From the NCBI GenBank assembly GCA_913061335.1, contig CAJXTP010000109.1, positions 1-9,123 on the forward strand: 9,123 nt of DNA, given 5' to 3'. The stretch's first letter is position 1, and every line of letters starts with the position of its first letter. The notes below the pieces were generated by a model. It saw only the letters and a program-made list of their open reading frames with translations. It was not told where the DNA came from and did not search any database. This document shows, piece after piece, positions 6,375 through 9,123 of the stretch. A program made the position numbers and the translations under genes. Source of the stretch: an uncultured Loktanella sp. (GTDB lineage Bacteria > Pseudomonadota > Alphaproteobacteria > Rhodobacterales > Rhodobacteraceae).

Positions 6375-6928
6375 TTTGTCCGCGCACCCGCAATTGTTCC
6401 ATCAAAAATATCAACGCCGTTTGGCCCAGTGATGTCTCCAAAGACAACACCAGTCACACCGCCCTGATCACGCCCCCGAATGTCGCCTGCGAGGCTGGCG
6501 TCGATCACGTAATTGCTGTCGCTGTTGGTTAACGTGCCGTCGACATCCGCCCCAAATGTATAGTCCTCATCTGTGTCGGCGCCCCGATCGAGGCTTCCGT
6601 TGGTGATATCAAGCACGCCCGTCAGGTCGTCAAAATGTTGCAACGTACCTGATATTTGATCGCTGGCGCTGCTGAATTCCACAGTCAAATCCAGATCGCC
6701 AATATAGGACTGCGTGGTCCCACCAATGGCCAAATCCAAGGTGCCAAAGCCCGCATAAGTCGCCTGTCCGGCCACTGGCAGAAGCGTTGGATCGCTTTTG
6801 TTTTCAGCTATCAGTGCGTCCGCAAGATCCGCGGCTTGGTCCGCGCGCGACATAGCGTCTGTACCTTGTCCCGTGCTCCCGCAACCAACCACAAGCACCA
6901 GCGCAGTAAAACAAACCCATTTACGCAT
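6371..6928 (-). CDS. Putative lipoprotein with Gly-rich beta domain (paralogue A)
   Basis: This is a 185-residue predicted lipoprotein. The signal peptide is MRKWVCFTALVLVVGC, with a lipobox (VVG) before Cys16, the expected lipidation site. Residues 27-48 look helical. From about 52, alternating short beta strands rich in Gly, Asp, Ser and Thr follow, such as GQATYAGFG, YIGDLDLTVEF, QISGTLQHF and IFDGTIAG. The pattern recalls the small barrel of transferrin-binding-protein-B-like surface lipoproteins, but I cannot claim a ligand, and no TonB receptor or Slam-like export gene is in the window. The ATG at 6928 is supported by GGGAGGG about nine bases upstream; an ATG at 6946 would precede that site. 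The stop codon overlaps that of the convergent Hint gene. It lies downstream of paralogue B, which has its own terminator, so it probably needs its own promoter in 6929-6995; I found no clear one. Confidence 0.75.
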   Translation of the reverse strand: MRKWVCFTALVLVVGCGSTGQGTDAMSRADQAADLADALIAENKSDPTLLPVAGQATYAGFGTLDLAIGGTTQSYIGDLDLTVEFSSASDQISGTLQHFDDLTGVLDITNGSLDRGADTDEDYTFGADVDGTLTNSDSNYVIDASLAGDIRGRDQGGVTGVVFGDITGPNGVDIFDGTIAGARTN

Positions 6929-6995
6929 TTCTGAAATCCCTCCCATCTTTTCAGCGAGGGTTGGTCAGTTTGGTTAATGGTAGGTTAATTTAGCA

Positions 6996-7031
6996 CAAAC
7001 AAAAGGCCGCCCTACGCTGTGTAAGACGGCC
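6996..7031 (-). terminator. Rho-independent terminator of lipoprotein gene B
   Basis: Read on the minus strand, bases 7031-7005 form an 11-bp stem (GGCCGTCTTAC with GTAGGGCGGCC, including two G-T pairs) closed by a five-base ACAGC loop. The stem is followed directly by TTTTGTTTG (7004-6996). It lies 25 bases beyond the stop of gene B. The stem length, GC-rich base and T tract are all textbook, and it should separate transcription of B from A. Confidence 0.85.
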
Positions 7032-7056
7032 AAATTCACAAATTTCGGATGAAAAT

Positions 7057-7656
7057 CTAGTCCCGCTCGGCGACTATAGTTACAAAAGATTCGTAATTTA
7101 CGCCGTTATATAATGCGCCACCTAAATCACCCAAAGTAACAGCCCTAATATTGGGGTTTCCGCTAAACCCTCCGATCATATTACCGTCAAATACGATCGT
7201 ATCACCATTGCCTCTGATCGTTCCGGCGTAGTCAACCTCGAGCTGGTTGCCACTTCCGACTGACCCGCCAGACAATGTCAGCGAACCGGAATAGCGATCA
7301 ATATCGCCTGAATCTTCGTCATCTAAATTCAGGTTTCCGACACCGCCAATGTTAGATATTGATCCAGAGACATTCGATTGGCCGTTGAAATTAACGCGAA
7401 CAAGAGCGTCGCCAAAGAGGGCTGCCCCGTCATCTATGGGACCAGCCACAATTACAGCAACACCGCTGAACGAAGCCGAACCAGTTGTATTGTCAACAAC
7501 ACTCGACCCAGAGGCTGTCATCGCACTAACACGAGACACCAGCCGATCGCCATCTTCAATACGCTCAAGAAGTGCGTCGTCGTATGACGTCCCGCCACAA
7601 GCGACTAGCGTTGTGCAAGCAAGCGTCATTGCACCGAATTTAACAAATGCATTCAT
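7057..7656 (-). CDS. Putative lipoprotein with Gly-rich beta domain (paralogue B)
   Basis: This is a 199-residue predicted lipoprotein. Its signal peptide ends in the clean lipobox LVAC, with Cys20 as the lipidation site, followed by GGTSYDDALLERIEDGDRLV, likely a short linker and helix. From about 50 it repeats the layout of the neighbouring gene: GSASFSGVAVIV, LFGDALVRVNFNGQSNVSGSI, YSGSLTLSGGSVG, DYAGTIRGNG and FDGNMIGGFSG. This resembles the Gly/Asp-turn barrel seen in transferrin-binding-protein-B-like lipoproteins, but ligand and location (periplasm or surface) are unknown. No strong ribosome binding site precedes the ATG at 7656 (AGAGCGA at best). The gene uses codons such as ATA, AGA, AGG and TTA that are rare in neighbouring genes and is visibly more AT-rich, which may reflect recent acquisition or relaxed selection. 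It ends 25 bases before an intrinsic terminator. Confidence 0.75.
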   Translation of the reverse strand: MNAFVKFGAMTLACTTLVACGGTSYDDALLERIEDGDRLVSRVSAMTASGSSVVDNTTGSASFSGVAVIVAGPIDDGAALFGDALVRVNFNGQSNVSGSISNIGGVGNLNLDDEDSGDIDRYSGSLTLSGGSVGSGNQLEVDYAGTIRGNGDTIVFDGNMIGGFSGNPNIRAVTLGDLGGALYNGVNYESFVTIVAERD

Positions 7657-7716
7657 AATTCTAATCGCTCTGTAATAATTCCAATAAGTATTATGATTTT
7701 GTATACTATGCCGCGT

Positions 7717-7722
7717 TATAAT
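7717..7722 (+). promoter_or_regulatory. Candidate -10 box for prfC
   Basis: A perfect TATAAT lies about 100 bases before the prfC start, inside the AT-rich gap shared with the divergent lipoprotein gene B. The -35 region at the expected distance (TGATTT at 7694-7699) is a poor match, so this is only a candidate. The rest of 7657-7824 shows no RNA gene or operator that I recognise. Confidence 0.25.
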
Positions 7723-7824
7723 CTACCAGAGATTGTCAGTCCAAAGTTCGAAACGAAACTTACTGCCTGTTGGCCTTAACGCGCCCGATTGCCCTTTGTT
7801 GCGATGCGCAGTATGGCGTTTGTC

Positions 7825-9079
7825 ATGACAGATCGCCCTAAATTGCCCGCAGAGATTGCCCGCCGCCGCACGTTCGCGATTATTTCGCATCCCGATGCCG
7901 GCAAGACCACGTTGACGGAAAAGTTTCTGCTGTATGGTGGCGCTATTCAGATGGCCGGTCAGGTCCGTGCCAAGGGTGAAGCGCGCCGGACGCGGTCGGA
8001 CTTTATGCAGATGGAAAAAGATCGCGGAATTTCGGTTTCGGCGTCTGCGATGTCGTTTGATTTTGAACAGTATCGGTTCAATTTAGTTGATACGCCCGGT
8101 CACTCGGATTTTTCTGAGGATACCTACCGTACGCTGACGGCTGTTGATGCTGCCGTCATGGTGATTGATGGTGCCAAAGGTGTGGAAAGTCAGACCCAGA
8201 AGCTGTTTGAAGTTTGCCGGATGCGCGATCTGCCGATCCTGACGTTTTGTAACAAGATGGACCGCGAAAGCCGCGATACATTTGAAATCATTGACGAAAT
8301 TCAAGAAAATCTGGCGATTGATGTCACCCCTGCGAGCTGGCCTATTGGTGTTGGTCGCGAATTTATGGGCTGCTATGACATTCTGCGCGATAAGCTGGAA
8401 TTAATGGACCGCGCTGATCGCAATAAGGTTGCCGAGAGCATTCAGATCAGTGGTTTGGATGACCCCAAGCTGGCCGAACACGTGCCTGCGCATTTGCTGT
8501 CGAAGTTTCTTGAAGAAATTGAGATGGCCAAGGAATTGCTGCCGCCGCTGGACCCTGAGGCGTTGCTGAATGGCTCTATGACGCCGATCTGGTTTGGCTC
8601 TGCGATGAACAGTTTTGGCGTCAAGGAATTGATGGACGGGATCGCCACTTATGGCCCCGAGCCGCAGATCCAAACGGCGCAGCCGCGCAACGTGGCCCCT
8701 GAGGAAAAGAAGGTCGCTGGTTTTGTATTCAAAGTGCAAGCCAACATGGACCCAAAACACCGCGACCGCGTCGCGTTTGTCCGTCTTGCGTCGGGACATT
8801 TTATCCGTGGCATGAAGCTGACCCATGTGCGGACCAAAAAAGTGATGGCGGTGAGCAACCCTGTGTTGTTCCTTGCCGCGGATCGCGAATTGGCCGAAGA
8901 GGCGTGGGCGGGCGACATCATTGGCATCCCAAACCACGGCCAATTGCGCATCGGCGATACATTGACTGAAGGCGAGGTTATCCGCGTGTCGGGCATCCCG
9001 TCATTTGCGCCTGAATTGCTGCAAACCTGCCGTGCTGGTGACCCGCTGAAGGCCAAGCATTTGGAAAAAGCCCTGATGC
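7825..9079 (+). CDS. prfC: Peptide chain release factor 3, truncated at the contig end
   Basis: RF3 is the GTPase that frees RF1/RF2 from the ribosome after peptide release. The 418 complete codons visible cover the G domain and most of domain 2. G1 is HPDAGKTT at 22-29, RGISVSASA is the G2 region, G3 is DTPGH at 89-93 and G4 is NKMD at 143-146. Further conserved stretches include VQANMDPKHRDRVAF and the segment GIPSFAPELL near the end. E. coli RF3 has 529 residues, so about 110 are missing. The stop is absent because genuine sequence ends at 9079, just after codon ATG 9076-9078 and one base of the next; sequencing adapter follows. The start at 7825 (MTDRPKLPAEIARRR) is chosen from the family's usual beginning; in-frame ATGs at 7804 and 7813 also exist, and none has a convincing ribosome binding site. 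Confidence 0.93.
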
Positions 9080-9123
9080 CTGTCTCTTATACACATCTGA
9101 CGCTGCCGACGAATAGAGAGGTG
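9080..9123. other. Illumina Nextera adapter read-through (artefact, not genomic)
   Basis: Bases 9080-9098 are the complement of the Tn5 mosaic end used in Nextera libraries (CTGTCTCTTATACACATCT). Bases 9099-9112 are GACGCTGCCGACGA, the read-1 handle. Bases 9113-9120 (ATAGAGAG) are the complement of i5 index CTCTCTAT, known as S502, and 9121-9123 (GTG) begin the P5 arm. The order and spacing match the library construct exactly. Translated in the prfC frame it gives the false tail PVSYTHLTLPTNREV. Confidence 0.97.

Noticed and set aside
6371..7656. Calling the lipoprotein pair transferrin- or haem-binding proteins
   Set aside because: Only the general beta-barrel pattern is shared; no receptor, export partner or ligand residue supports a specific function.
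8401..8943. Long minus-strand open frames opposite prfC
   Set aside because: They lie fully inside the well-supported RF3 coding region and show no family features; they are shadows of GC-biased codons.
9080..9098. Tn5-like transposon end suggesting a mobile element inside prfC
   Set aside because: It is followed at once by the Illumina read-1 handle, an index and the P5 start, so it is library adapter and not an insertion.

Overview
The window looks like about 9.1 kb of an alphaproteobacterial chromosome, most likely a marine member of the Rhodobacterales (Roseobacter group). This rests on recognised proteins: a SoxB N-terminus, a CcmI-RuvX-DUF1289 cluster, a Hint-domain protein of a type common in that group, and an RF3 whose sequence closely matches the Rhodobacteraceae form as I remember it. 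No search was run. Coding density is high, there are no RNA genes, CRISPR arrays or mobile elements that I can see, and no gene-free stretch exceeds 300 bases.

Layout. The left edge holds the first 29 codons of a sarcosine oxidase beta subunit gene (minus strand), divergent from a plus-strand operon: ccmI (cytochrome c maturation), ruvX (Holliday junction resolvase family) and a small four-cysteine DUF1289 protein. These three overlap by 4 and 11 bases. They run head-on into a minus-strand group read from right to left: an SDR-family protein lacking the standard catalytic Tyr and Lys, an AlkC-type DNA alkylation repair protein with a C-terminal Ig-like region that starts one base after the SDR stop, and an orphan FbpC-like ABC ATPase.

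Divergent from the SDR is a 337-residue Hint-domain (hedgehog/intein fold) protein. Its stop codon overlaps that of the first of two minus-strand lipoprotein genes. The two lipoproteins share a layout (lipobox, helical stretch, Gly-rich beta-strand domain) and look like diverged paralogues. The upstream one ends in a clear intrinsic terminator and is more AT-rich than its neighbours.

The right edge holds prfC (peptide chain release factor 3) on the plus strand, cut short not by biology but by sequencing adapter. Bases 9080-9123 are Illumina Nextera read-through: the Tn5 mosaic end, the read-1 handle, an 8-base i5 index and the first bases of the P5 arm. The real sequence therefore stops at about 9079, and everything after it should be trimmed.

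I do not see a convincing new multi-gene system. The points most worth following are the adapter artefact, the Hint protein with serine where cysteine is expected, the SDR/AlkC coupling with a non-canonical SDR active site, and the lipoprotein pair.
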